Made by a program: the position numbers and the translations under genes. Shown here piece after piece: positions 55,963-64,000 of a DNA stretch of 64,000 nucleotides (positions within the stretch are counted from its first letter, which is position 1; every line of letters starts with the position of its first letter). Source of the stretch: Corynebacterium sp. 13CS0277 (GTDB lineage Bacteria; Actinomycetota; Actinomycetes; Mycobacteriales; Mycobacteriaceae); assembly GCF_002994655.1 (NCBI RefSeq), contig NZ_PPDL01000002.1, positions 118,887 to 182,886 of the forward strand, read 5' to 3'. The notes beneath the pieces were generated by a model. It was not told the DNA's origin and ran no database searches. It saw only the letters and a program-made list of their open reading frames with translations.

Positions 55963-57759
55963 TTAGTGCTTCGAACGGTGCGGGCGGTGCTTGCGACGCG
56001 CCTCCCGGCGACGCGCGTGCTCCGCCTCGCGGCGGGCATGCTCGGCGTGAATACGCCGCTCGCGGGCCAGCTTCATCGCAAACTTCTGCTGCGCCTTGTG
56101 ATCCAGGTACAGCGGGTCATCCGACAGGCCCTTGACGAGTGCGAACATCAACCCAATGATGACGAGCAGGAAGGGGCTCGCCGCAATAATCGTCACGGTC
56201 TGCAGGTTGCTCAACGAGTCGTCACCGCCGGAGACGAGCAGCGTCAAACCAATCGCGGCCGTCAGCGCACCCCACGCGGCAGTCACGCCCCGGGACGCCT
56301 CCAAGCGACCGTTCTGGCTCATCGACCCCATCACCGTCGACGCGGAATCCGCAGAGGTGATGAAGAACGTCGCGAGCAACACCATCGCCACGAACCCGGC
56401 CACCACGCCACCCGGCATGGTGTGCAGCAGGTCGAACAGCTGCGCCTTGGAATCGCCGTCGCCCCAAATGGACTCGCCGATCTGCTCCAAGTGGATGGCG
56501 GTACCGCCGAAGATGGCGAACCACACCACGGTCACCGCCGCCGGCACCAACGTCACGCCGACGACGAATTCGCGGATCGTGCGGCCGCGGGAGATGCGCG
56601 CCAGGAACATGCCGACGAAGGGGCTCCAGGAGATCCACCACGCCCAGTAGAAGATCGTCCAGCCGGACAGCCACTCGCCGGCCGTGCCGTTCGCCGAGTC
56701 AGCGGTCCGGGCCGCCATCTCAAAGAAGGTCTGCAGGTAGTTGCCGATCGCGGTGGGCAGCAGGTTGAGGATGTGCACCGTCGGGCCCAGCACGAACACG
56801 AAGATCGCCAGCACGCTCGCCAGCACCATGTTCGCGTTCGACACGTACTGGATGCCCTTGCCGACGCCCGACATCGCGGACAGCAGGAACGCCAGCGTCA
56901 ACACCGCCACAATCATGAGGATCGTCTTCGTGGAAGGATCCTGCACAATGCCCGCGGCCTCCAGGCCGGCGCCGATCTGCACGGCACCGATGCCCAGGGA
57001 GGCGGCGGTACCGAACACGGTCGCCACGATGGCGAGGATGTCGATGATGGTGCCCACCACGCCATTGGCGTGTTTCTCACCGAACAGCGGCACGAACGCC
57101 TGGCTCAGCAGCTGCTTCCGGCCAATGCGGAACGTGGAGTACGCGATCGACAGGCCCACGATGGCGTACACCGCCCACGGGTGCAGCGTCCAGTGGAACA
57201 GGGTGGTCGCGAACGCGGTGCCCACCTCTTGTTCCGCGTGGCCGGGCACGCCATTGCGGTAGTGGTACAACGGCTCGTTCGTGCCGTAGAACATCAAACC
57301 GATGCCCATGCCGGCGGCGAACATCATCGCGATCCAGCTCACCGTCGAAAACTCCGGTGCCTCCTCGTCGCGGCCCAGGCGGATGGTGCCGAAGCGGCTC
57401 ATCGCGATCGCGAAGATGAAGAACACGAAGACGGTGCCGAAGAGCACGAACGCCCAGCCGGCGGAGTCGACAACGACGCCGAGCGCGGAGCTCGCGAAGT
57501 TCGAAAACGACTCGGCGGCAGTCAGGCCCCACACGACGACGGCGAGCACAATCGCCATCGCGGGCAGGACGACCGCCCAGTTGATGGGAGCGTCCTCGCT
57601 CTCGCCGTCGAGGACGATCTCCTCCTCGACGGGTTCGGGGATGTCCTCATGGTTTTCCAGCATGACAGCCAGCTGCTGCATGGCCGTCGCCGAGTCGTCC
57701 GTAAAGACGGTGTCCTCGGCGTCCTGAGGTTTCTCAGGGGTCAGGTCAGAATTGGTCAT
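55963..57759 (-). CDS. betP: betaine/carnitine/choline-type transporter, BetP-like
   Basis: 598 residues from ATG 57759. BCCT family with 12 helices; [14 protein letters not shown] and the Trp-rich [17 protein letters not shown] substrate region match. The N-terminus (1-60) is acidic, and the C-terminus (last 35 residues) is strongly basic ([15 protein letters not shown]). This is the osmosensing tail arrangement of C. glutamicum BetP, so sodium-coupled glycine betaine uptake under hyperosmotic stress is likely. MtrA-like repeat upstream. Confidence 0.9.
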   Translation of the reverse strand: MTNSDLTPEKPQDAEDTVFTDDSATAMQQLAVMLENHEDIPEPVEEEIVLDGESEDAPINWAVVLPAMAIVLAVVVWGLTAAESFSNFASSALGVVVDSAGWAFVLFGTVFVFFIFAIAMSRFGTIRLGRDEEAPEFSTVSWIAMMFAAGMGIGLMFYGTNEPLYHYRNGVPGHAEQEVGTAFATTLFHWTLHPWAVYAIVGLSIAYSTFRIGRKQLLSQAFVPLFGEKHANGVVGTIIDILAIVATVFGTAASLGIGAVQIGAGLEAAGIVQDPSTKTILMIVAVLTLAFLLSAMSGVGKGIQYVSNANMVLASVLAIFVFVLGPTVHILNLLPTAIGNYLQTFFEMAARTADSANGTAGEWLSGWTIFYWAWWISWSPFVGMFLARISRGRTIREFVVGVTLVPAAVTVVWFAIFGGTAIHLEQIGESIWGDGDSKAQLFDLLHTMPGGVVAGFVAMVLLATFFITSADSASTVMGSMSQNGRLEASRGVTAAWGALTAAIGLTLLVSGGDDSLSNLQTVTIIAASPFLLVIIGLMFALVKGLSDDPLYLDHKAQQKFAMKLARERRIHAEHARREAEHARRREARRKHRPHRSKH

Positions 57760-57899
57760 ACTTACCACCGTGGGGGAAGACGCACCCCTTTTCAACCCAC
57801 GGGCAGCCGCCTCCTGGGAAAAAGGCAGCAGACACACAGCCGCAGCCCCCGAGCACGCCCGAGGAAAGGGCAGGTGGGGCGGGATGGTGCCGCCACCAC

Positions 57900-57920
57900 A
57901 TAACAATTACGTAACAACTG
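57900..57920. promoter_or_regulatory. MtrA-like direct repeat upstream of betP
   Basis: TAACAATTACGTAACAACTG has TAACAA twice with an 11-base period, the same geometry as the site before rpf2. It lies about 140 bases before the betP start codon and 33 bases after the rsmI stop. Confidence 0.5.
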
Positions 57921-57952
57921 CGCCCAAATCGCCCCACTTCGATAAGTGGAAG

Positions 57953-58828
57953 CTACATGTCGCGCGCGGCGAGCACCGCATCATAGAGCGCCTTCGGCTT
58001 CGCGCCATACTCCTTCGCCACCGCCTTCGCCGCATCCTTCAACCGCTCCCCCGCCTCCACCCGGGCGAGCACCACCGACACCAGATCGGCAGACTCCGGC
58101 GGCGTATCATCGGCCGCATCGACCACGACGGTGATCTCGCCGCGCACCCCACCCTGGGCCCACGCCCGCACCTCGGGCAGAGTACCGACGAACACCTCCT
58201 CATAGGTCTTCGTCAACTCCCGGCACACCGCCACACGCCGGGTATCCCCCAACACCTCCTCCATCTCCTCAAGCGTCGCCTCAATGCGGTGCGGGGATTC
58301 AAAGAACGCCACCGCCCGCCGCGACCGCGCCACCTCCTCCAACCAGGTGCGCTTCGCCCCCTGCTTGCGGGGCGCGAACCCGTCGAACGCGAAGTGGCCC
58401 ACCCCCAGCCCCGACAGCGCCAACGCCGTCGGCACCGCCGAGGGCCCCGGCAGGCAGGTGACGGGAACGCCCGCGGCGTGGGCGGCGGCCACGATGTTCA
58501 ACCCCGGGTCGCTCACTACCGGCATCCCCGCATCCGTCACCACGAGCACACTGCCGTGGCGGGCGGCCTCCAGCAGCTGCTCCACGCGGTCAGCTTCATT
58601 GTGGTCGAAGTTGGAGACAATACTGCCAGTGGGGGTGACCCCCAACGCCGCCGCCAACGCGCGGGTGCGGCGAGTGTCCTCGGCGGCGATGACGTCCGCC
58701 CGGGCGAGCGCATTGACAAGCCGAAACGTCGCATCACCCGGGTTGCCCAGCGGGGTGGCGGCCAGAATCACGCCCTGCGGCAGGGGTTCGCGCAGCTGCG
58801 CGGCAAACACGTCGAGTGGAGCTTCCAT
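57953..58828 (-). CDS. rsmI: 16S rRNA (cytidine1402-2'-O)-methyltransferase
   Basis: 291 residues from ATG 58828 (ATG 58840 would add four residues). ATPLGNPGD (24-32), EDTRRT (50-55) and the tetrapyrrole-methylase fold (VTDAGMPVVSDPG, CLPGPSAVPTAL) identify RsmI. SAM-dependent methylation of C1402 at the decoding site. Divergent from pmt with 70 bases between. Confidence 0.95.
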   Translation of the reverse strand: MEAPLDVFAAQLREPLPQGVILAATPLGNPGDATFRLVNALARADVIAAEDTRRTRALAAALGVTPTGSIVSNFDHNEADRVEQLLEAARHGSVLVVTDAGMPVVSDPGLNIVAAAHAAGVPVTCLPGPSAVPTALALSGLGVGHFAFDGFAPRKQGAKRTWLEEVARSRRAVAFFESPHRIEATLEEMEEVLGDTRRVAVCRELTKTYEEVFVGTLPEVRAWAQGGVRGEITVVVDAADDTPPESADLVSVVLARVEAGERLKDAAKAVAKEYGAKPKALYDAVLAARDM

Positions 58829-58898
58829 GGCTTCCAGCATGCCCCAAAACCCACCCGCAGCCCACCCCTGCGGCGGCGATGGCCTAGGATTTGGCTTC

Positions 58899-60371
58899 GT
58901 GACTACTACTGCCTCCCGCCTCCCGTGGACCCGGCTCGACTGGATCGTGCTCGGCGTGCTGTCGCTGGCCGCCCTGGCGACCCGCATGGTGGCGCTGGGG
59001 GCCGCCACCAGTGAAGGCACCCCCGTCTTCGACGAGAAGCACTACGTGCCGCAGGCCTACGACATGGTGGAGTCCACCATCAACCCGCTCACGGGCGGCA
59101 TCGAATCGAACCCCGGCTACGGGCTCGTGGTCCACCCGCCGCTGGCGAAACAGCTCATCGCCCTCGGCGAGTACCTCTTCGGCTATTCCCCCTGGGGGTG
59201 GCGCCTGTCGGTCGCGATCGCCGGCTGCCTCGTCGTGCTCCTCGTGTTTCTCCTCGCCCGCGAACTCGCCCGCTCCACCTGGGTGGGCGCGGTGGCCGGC
59301 CTGCTGGCGCTCACCGATGGGGTGCTCATCGTCGCCTCCCGCTTCGGGATGCTCGACATTTTCACCACCCTGTTTGTGCTGCTGGCGGTGTACGCGCTCG
59401 CCCGGGACCACGCCGATGTCACCGCCCGGGTGGCCGCCGCCCAGGACGTGCTCTACAGCTCCCGCCTCGGCCCCTTCCTCGGGTTCCGGTGGTGGCGTTT
59501 CCTCGCTGGCGTGGCCCTGGGCTGCACCCTGTCGGTGAAGTGGTCGGGCCTGTACTACATGGCGTTCTTCGGCATCTACCTCGTGTGCCACGACTACTGG
59601 CTGCGCCGCCGAGCACTCATCACCCACCCTGCCCGCGGGGTGCTGCTGCGGGATACGCTGCCGAACTTCCTCGCCGTCGTCATCGTGCCGGTGGCGATCT
59701 ACGCCTGGTCGTGGCGGGCCTGGTTCAGCAGCGAAACCTCCGTGTACCGCCACGCCCTCGCCCAGGGCAGCATCCCGGAGAACTCGGCGCTGCGGCAGCT
59801 GCCGGAGGCGCTCGCGAACTGGCTGTACTACCACCAGAGCGTGCTGCAGTTCCACGCCTCCCTGACGACGTCCGCGGGCCACCACCACCCCTGGGAATCG
59901 AAGCCGTGGACCTGGCTGGTCGCCGGCCGGCCGATCCTGTACCTGTCGGACCGGGACATCAGCTGCTTCGGCCGGGAGGACTGCGACCGCCTCATCTACA
60001 TGTTCGGCACGCCGACCCTGTGGTGGCTGACGGTGCCTGTCGTCGGCTGGGCGCTGTGGGCGGGCATTGTGCGCCGCCGCTGGGGTGTGGTCCTGCCGCT
60101 CGTGGCGTTCGCCGCCGGGTTCCTGCCGTGGGTTGTCGGCTACGACCGGCAAATGTACTTCTTCTACGCCACCGCCCTCGTGCCGTTCACGGTGGTGCTG
60201 CTCGCGCAGCTGCTGCAGCAACTGCGGCGCACCCGCATCGGAGCGGCCGCCGTGCCCGTCTACTTAAGCCTCATCTGCGTGTCCTTCGTCTACTGGCTGC
60301 CGATCATCTACGGCATTGCCCTGCCGAAGGCCTACATTGACAGCCTGCTGTGGCTGCCCAGCTGGAAGTAG
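58899..60371 (+). CDS. pmt: dolichyl/polyprenyl-phosphate-mannose protein mannosyltransferase Pmt
   Basis: 490 residues from GTG 58899 with AGGA nine bases upstream. GT39 family membrane enzyme; the catalytic DE pair in FDEKHYVPQAYD (45-46), HPPLAKQ loop and about eleven helices. It transfers mannose from a polyprenyl carrier to Ser/Thr of secreted proteins. Possible substrates here are the Thr/Ser/Pro-rich surface proteins of this window, which is inference. Confidence 0.93.
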   Translation: MTTTASRLPWTRLDWIVLGVLSLAALATRMVALGAATSEGTPVFDEKHYVPQAYDMVESTINPLTGGIESNPGYGLVVHPPLAKQLIALGEYLFGYSPWGWRLSVAIAGCLVVLLVFLLARELARSTWVGAVAGLLALTDGVLIVASRFGMLDIFTTLFVLLAVYALARDHADVTARVAAAQDVLYSSRLGPFLGFRWWRFLAGVALGCTLSVKWSGLYYMAFFGIYLVCHDYWLRRRALITHPARGVLLRDTLPNFLAVVIVPVAIYAWSWRAWFSSETSVYRHALAQGSIPENSALRQLPEALANWLYYHQSVLQFHASLTTSAGHHHPWESKPWTWLVAGRPILYLSDRDISCFGREDCDRLIYMFGTPTLWWLTVPVVGWALWAGIVRRRWGVVLPLVAFAAGFLPWVVGYDRQMYFFYATALVPFTVVLLAQLLQQLRRTRIGAAAVPVYLSLICVSFVYWLPIIYGIALPKAYIDSLLWLPSWK

Positions 60372-60372
60372 C

Positions 60373-61539
60373 TTAGGGGTACTGCGCGAGCGTCGTCTGC
60401 CCATCGCTGATGCGGGCCGTGCCCTGCGCCCCGTCGAGATACACCTCGAGGCGCTGCTGCTCCCGGCCGACGACGGCGTAGTGGAACGTGTCGTTAGTGG
60501 TGGCGATCTCCTCCACCCGCGCATCCACCAGCCAGGGGTGGCGGCGGCGCACCCCGATCAAGGTGCGCACCCACCGCAGCAGCGGCTCGCCGAGGGGGGA
60601 CAACTCTTCCGGAGAGTGGGGGAAGGCGGGGCGCACCTCATCGTCGCCGCCGAGGCGCTCAAACTTCTCGCCCGTAAAGCCTTGCTCGTCGCCGTAGTAC
60701 ACCTCCGGCACCCCACCGACGGTGAACAGCACCGTGTGCGCCAACGCCGACCCCGCAGCGCCCACCTGCGTCGCGATGCGGGTGACGTCATGGTTGCCGA
60801 CGAACGTCATGGGCCGGAAGTGCGCAACAAAGTCGTTGTGCCGCTGCAGCGACCACGCCAACTCGAAGAAGTTCCGGTCCTTGAGCGACGACCAGATGGC
60901 CTTCCACAGCTCGTACTGGGTGACGGAATCCAACCCGGAGTCGGCGACGTACTGCACGTAGTCGCCGTGGATCATCTCGCCGACGAACCAGGCCTCCGGG
61001 TGCGCGGCCCGCACCCGCGGCAGCACCCGCGCCCAGAACTCGGCCGGCACCGCATAGGCGGCATCCAGCCGCCACCCCCGCACACCCCGATCCAGCCAGT
61101 AGATCATGACCTCCGCCACGAGGTCGACGACCTCGTCTCGGCTGTGGTCGAGTTCTTTCAAGTCGCCGTGGCCCTCAAAGACGGTGTCGCGCACCAACTC
61201 CGGCCGGTCGAGGGGGCCGCCGGCGGCCACGTGATTAAACACCCCATCGAGGACCACCTGCAGGCCCCGTTCGCCCGCCGCGGCGAGGAATGCCGCGAAG
61301 TCCTCCTCCCCACCGAGGCGGTCATCGATCGTGAAAAAGTCGACCGTGTCGTAGCCGTGGGTGCGGGAGGAAAACACCGGCCCCAATTGCACAACGTTCG
61401 TGCCTAAGGATTGGGCGTAGTCCAACCACGCGCTCAGGTGCGGCCAGCGCACCGCCGGGTGGCGCTCGCCCCGGATGGGGGCGCCGACGAAACCTAAGGG
61501 GTAGACGTGCCAGAGGATTGCATGATCGGAGAAGCTCAC
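60373..61539 (-). CDS. alpha-amylase family (GH13) glycosidase
   Basis: 388 residues from GTG 61539; GGAGG is only two bases upstream, so the exact start is uncertain. GH13 motifs: DGVFNH (98-103), GWRLDAAY with nucleophile Asp159, WFVGEMI with acid/base Glu188 and FVGNHD (247-251). No signal peptide and short length suggest a cytosolic glucan or trehalose-related hydrolase. Exact substrate unknown. Convergent to pmt with one base between the stop codons. Confidence 0.88.
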   Translation of the reverse strand: MSFSDHAILWHVYPLGFVGAPIRGERHPAVRWPHLSAWLDYAQSLGTNVVQLGPVFSSRTHGYDTVDFFTIDDRLGGEEDFAAFLAAAGERGLQVVLDGVFNHVAAGGPLDRPELVRDTVFEGHGDLKELDHSRDEVVDLVAEVMIYWLDRGVRGWRLDAAYAVPAEFWARVLPRVRAAHPEAWFVGEMIHGDYVQYVADSGLDSVTQYELWKAIWSSLKDRNFFELAWSLQRHNDFVAHFRPMTFVGNHDVTRIATQVGAAGSALAHTVLFTVGGVPEVYYGDEQGFTGEKFERLGGDDEVRPAFPHSPEELSPLGEPLLRWVRTLIGVRRRHPWLVDARVEEIATTNDTFHYAVVGREQQRLEVYLDGAQGTARISDGQTTLAQYP

Positions 61540-61559
61540 GCCCTCCAGGCTAGTCCCCT

Positions 61560-62207
61560 TTAGCGGGATTCCAGCGGGACGGCGTTCAAGGTCTTCCACG
61601 TGCTGCGCAGAAGCACCACCCCGCTGCGGCCCAACCAGCCCGCAATCAACGTGACGGCGCACGCGCCCGCCAGCACGAGGAACCACACCTCGCCGCCGGT
61701 GATCGTGCCGAAGATGATGTCCCGCAGCCGCAACCCCACACTGAACGCGCACAGCGCCCCGTACATGGGCGCCAGGGCCGCCATGGCGTCGGGCCGCCAC
61801 GCCGCGAACAACGCCCCAAAGGCGAGCGTCATCCGCACCGCCGCCGCATCCAACGCCAACGCCTCCGCCCCCGGCGCAGGGGTGGTCAACGCCGCCAGCC
61901 CCGACCACACGAACAACAAGCCCAGCACGACGAGCATCACCCGGCAGCCCGTCACCCAGGTGGCACGGGCGCGGGCCTGCCGGCGGAACTCCGGCTCAAT
62001 CGTCGACAGAATCACCGGCGCCAGATCCGGCACCGCCGGCGGGGCGGGCTGCAGAGACAACTGCCGGTTGAGGCTCGCAGCCGCCTGGAAGAACGCGGTG
62101 CACTCGGCGCACTCGCTCAGGTGGGCGTCGATGACATCATCGGGTGCATCAAAGGGTTCCCCATCCAGCCGGGCGGACAGGGCGGCCTGCACGTCCGCGC
62201 ACTTCAT
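61560..62207 (-). CDS. zinc-finger (HC2) membrane protein, anti-sigma-like
   Basis: 215 residues. The N-terminal zf-HC2 motif has Cys3, His29, Cys33 and Cys36 (HLSECAEC), as in ZAS-type anti-sigma factors. About four or five membrane helices follow (from residue 85). There is no ECF sigma gene adjacent. Overlaps the doxX-like gene stop (ATGA). Could sense redox or envelope state; inference. Confidence 0.8.
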   Translation of the reverse strand: MKCADVQAALSARLDGEPFDAPDDVIDAHLSECAECTAFFQAAASLNRQLSLQPAPPAVPDLAPVILSTIEPEFRRQARARATWVTGCRVMLVVLGLLFVWSGLAALTTPAPGAEALALDAAAVRMTLAFGALFAAWRPDAMAALAPMYGALCAFSVGLRLRDIIFGTITGGEVWFLVLAGACAVTLIAGWLGRSGVVLLRSTWKTLNAVPLESR

Positions 62208-62611
62208 CGGGACAGCACTTCGTCAACGCTGGCGCGCCCCGCGCCGAAGACCACAATCATCCCGAGCGCGACGACGAGGACGAGCGGGTACTCCACTCCC
62301 CCATCGGCAACGAAGAACCCGTGGGAGGCGTGGACGAAATACATGGCGCACAGCATGAACAACGCCAACGCACCCGCGCAGAACGTCGTCAACATGCCCA
62401 CCATGAGGCCCGCCCCGCCCAAGATTTGCGCGACGCCAGCAATGTAGGCCGACAGGGTCGGCTGCGGGACGCCACTGGCGGCGAAGGAGTCCGCCGTGAC
62501 GGACACCCCGTCGGCGAACACCATGCAGCCGTGGAAGATGAAGACAAAACCCAGCGTGAGGCGCAGCACCAACAGCGCCCCATCGCGGACGTACGGCTTA
62601 TCCACGGACAA
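62204..62611 (-). CDS. DoxX family membrane protein
   Basis: 135 residues from GTG 62611. Four hydrophobic helices with the DoxX signature GFVFIFHGCMVFADG and AQILGGAGLMVGM. DoxX proteins are associated with thiol and oxidative homeostasis in actinobacteria. Translationally coupled with the zinc-finger protein that follows. Confidence 0.87.
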   Translation of the reverse strand: MSVDKPYVRDGALLVLRLTLGFVFIFHGCMVFADGVSVTADSFAASGVPQPTLSAYIAGVAQILGGAGLMVGMLTTFCAGALALFMLCAMYFVHASHGFFVADGGVEYPLVLVVALGMIVVFGAGRASVDEVLSR

Positions 62612-62623
62612 CCACCTTCACAA

Positions 62624-62663
62624 TCAAAGAAAACCCGGCGCCCACATCATACGGGGCGCCGGG
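62624..62663 (-). terminator. sepX/glpR terminator
   Basis: CCCGGCGCCC (62634-62643) pairs with GGGCGCCGGG (62654-62663) around a ten-base loop. On the minus strand TTTTCTTTG follows. Confidence 0.9.
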
Positions 62664-62671
62664 AGGAGAAT

Positions 62672-63643
62672 TTAGCTGACTTCGCGGTCCGGGGCGGGTT
62701 CCTCCCAGGACACAAACTCAGCCACCTCGAGTTCCACGAAATCGGGGGACTCATCGTCCACCATCACTGCCACTGTGCCGGGCGCCGACCGGCGCACGCT
62801 AGGGTCCTCGCTGGTGCGCACCCCGAGGCGCTGGCGGCGCAGGCGGGCGATGCGCTGCGCGCGAAGGTTCTTCTCCAGCACCACCTGGTTGCGCAACGCC
62901 ACCAGGTAGGCAACGGAGAACCCGATGGCCAGCACCGGCAGCGCCCACGCGAAGGAACCGACCGCGAGGGCCACCAGCAGGCTCAGCACGCAGGCGATAC
63001 CGAAGCCGGCAAGTGCCCGGCGGCGGCGGGCAGTGATCCGCGCCCACTTCTCCGCCTCCCGCTGGGGGTTGTAGGCCGTCGCCGACAGGCGCGACTCCGC
63101 GAACGCGCGGTCCTCGTCGCTCAGTTCCAAGTCGTCGGCAGTAAAGGCGTCGCGCAGGCTCGGCTGCGCCTCGTCGCGGTTCTCGGCGAGCTCCTCGACG
63201 TCGGTGGCCACGTATTCGGCCTCCGGGTGCAGCAGATCCGCCGGGCCCATGTAAGCGTCGTCAATGTCGTAGGCGTCCTCGGCGAGCGGCACGTCTTCGA
63301 CGACGGCGCGCTCCTCCTCGTCCGCCTCGTCTTCCTCGACGAAGCCGTCCACCGGCACCAGGGTCGGTGCGGGGGCCTCAGCGCGCGGGGAGTCCTCAAT
63401 GATGATGTCGGCATCATCGACATCTTCGGCGCCCGCCAACTCTTCACGGCTGACGTGCACGTCCGTCGGCAGCAGTCGCGGCCGGCGCGGGCCTGCGGGA
63501 ATCTCCCCGCCGGAGACCACCACGCGGGTCTTCTCCAGGGCGTCGGTCGTCTTCCGGATGGGTTTCTGGTTGCGCACCACGATCGGCGCCAACACAAAAA
63601 TCCACACGACGATCAGCAACGCCACGGCCAATGTGGAGGACAT
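62672..63643 (-). CDS. sepX: divisome protein SepX/GlpR
   Basis: 323 residues. N-terminal membrane segment (about 4-22, ALLIVVWIFVLAPIVVRN), a long acidic disordered region (about 60-180), then ARRRRALAGFGIACVLSLLVALAVG with two membrane helices (about 207-250) and a C-terminal polar tail. The pattern and the VRNQKPIRKTTDALEKTRVV box match the family described as SepX in Streptomyces and GlpR in corynebacteria, a cell-division membrane protein. Recognition is from memory. Confidence 0.82.
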   Translation of the reverse strand: MSSTLAVALLIVVWIFVLAPIVVRNQKPIRKTTDALEKTRVVVSGGEIPAGPRRPRLLPTDVHVSREELAGAEDVDDADIIIEDSPRAEAPAPTLVPVDGFVEEDEADEEERAVVEDVPLAEDAYDIDDAYMGPADLLHPEAEYVATDVEELAENRDEAQPSLRDAFTADDLELSDEDRAFAESRLSATAYNPQREAEKWARITARRRRALAGFGIACVLSLLVALAVGSFAWALPVLAIGFSVAYLVALRNQVVLEKNLRAQRIARLRRQRLGVRTSEDPSVRRSAPGTVAVMVDDESPDFVELEVAEFVSWEEPAPDREVS

Positions 63644-63807
63644 CGAACCCCTTTACACCTCACAACAAGCAAAAACAGGCAGCGCACCGGCATCCGGCGC
63701 GTGCGCCTATCTAACCTATCGTCTCGGCAGGGTGCGCACAGTCTGCGGCGCGCGGGAGTTGACACTTTCCCCACTCGTCACATGCTCCCCCGGGTACCAG
63801 GGCACGA

Positions 63808-63849
63808 CGAGTAGCCCCCGGACCACCCCTGGATCCGGGGGCTTACTCG
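63808..63849. other. long inverted repeat near the right end
   Basis: CGAGTAGCCCCCGGA (63808-63822) pairs with TCCGGGGGCTTACTCG (63834-63849), one bulge, 11-base loop. It lies ten bases after the stop of the partial gene at the right edge and has no T-tract. A terminator without U-tract or an RNA structure. Confidence 0.6.
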
Positions 63850-63858
63850 CCCCACTAC

Positions 63859-64000
63859 CTACGGCCCCCGCAAGTGCCGCAGTGTTTCCCCCGCCGCGAA
63901 CCGCGACATCGTCGACTCGCCCTCCGTGGCCCGGCCACGGAACTTGAATCTGACCTTGCCGTCCGCGTCCCGCTGGAACTGGCCCCGAGTCCGGTTCGGC
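63859..64000 (-). CDS. C-terminal part of an unidentified protein (partial)
   Basis: 46 residues read in from the right edge on the minus strand to TAG at 63859-63861. The composition (GQFQRDADGKVRFKFRG, then ESTMSRFAAGETLRHL) looks like a real soluble protein with many Arg and Gly, but I do not recognise it. The strong inverted repeat downstream fits a gene end. Confidence 0.55.
   Translation of the reverse strand, partial: PNRTRGQFQRDADGKVRFKFRGRATEGESTMSRFAAGETLRHLRGP

Overview
The window looks like a chromosomal segment of a high-GC Corynebacterium. Supporting evidence: two-domain Rpf2 (DUF348-G5-Rpf), a long-form GapB-type glyceraldehyde-3-phosphate dehydrogenase, a BetP-type betaine carrier with a basic C-terminal tail, an actinobacterial Pmt, a SepX/GlpR divisome protein, secreted proteins with C-terminal membrane anchors, and the order metS-tatD-rpf2-ksgA-ispE-ABC-F. 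From memory, this order and the gapB/rplY/pth neighbourhood resemble the C. glutamicum chromosome around cg1014-cg1085. No rRNA, tRNA, CRISPR array or insertion sequence was recognised.

Region 1 (1-10.9 kb) is accessory and largely undescribed. It holds two distant paralogues carrying a split zinc-ribbon (486-2261 and 2693-5437), separated by a 5' UTR with a polypyrimidine tract of about 220 nt. These are followed by three tandem membrane proteins (5866-10535) that appear to be one family; the smallest looks like the first and last parts of the larger ones joined together.

Region 2 (10.9-22.1 kb) has a flavin-dependent monooxygenase behind a RosR-like operator and rplY behind a structured leader with an intrinsic terminator. 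A DUF4143 ATPase is then divergent from a complete four-gene Wadjet operon, jetABCD (=mksFEBG), an SMC-like plasmid defence system. Four tandem 23-bp repeats lie in the divergent promoter region. A Cys/Lys-rich 59-residue protein follows on the minus strand.

Region 3 (22.3-43.1 kb) mixes envelope and core genes. It includes feoA-feoB-feoC-like iron uptake, gapB, two membrane proteins sharing an extracellular Cys domain that flank a beta-lactamase-fold lipoprotein, pth, prfC, pnuC, a 3-hydroxyisobutyryl-CoA hydrolase, a ClC channel, ppk2 and a pair of secreted proteins with lower GC.

Region 4 (43.5-64 kb) is core. It holds sdaA, an ABC-F ATPase, ispE-ksgA-rpf2, tatD, metS, a large surface protein with Pro/Lys/Glu repeats and an LANTG sorting signal, betP, rsmI divergent from pmt, a GH13 enzyme, a zinc-finger membrane protein with DoxX, and sepX/glpR. 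The rpf2 and betP upstream regions share an 11-bp-period direct repeat resembling MtrA boxes, which would tie wall remodelling to osmotic response.

All functional names rest on motifs and family memory; no database search was possible.
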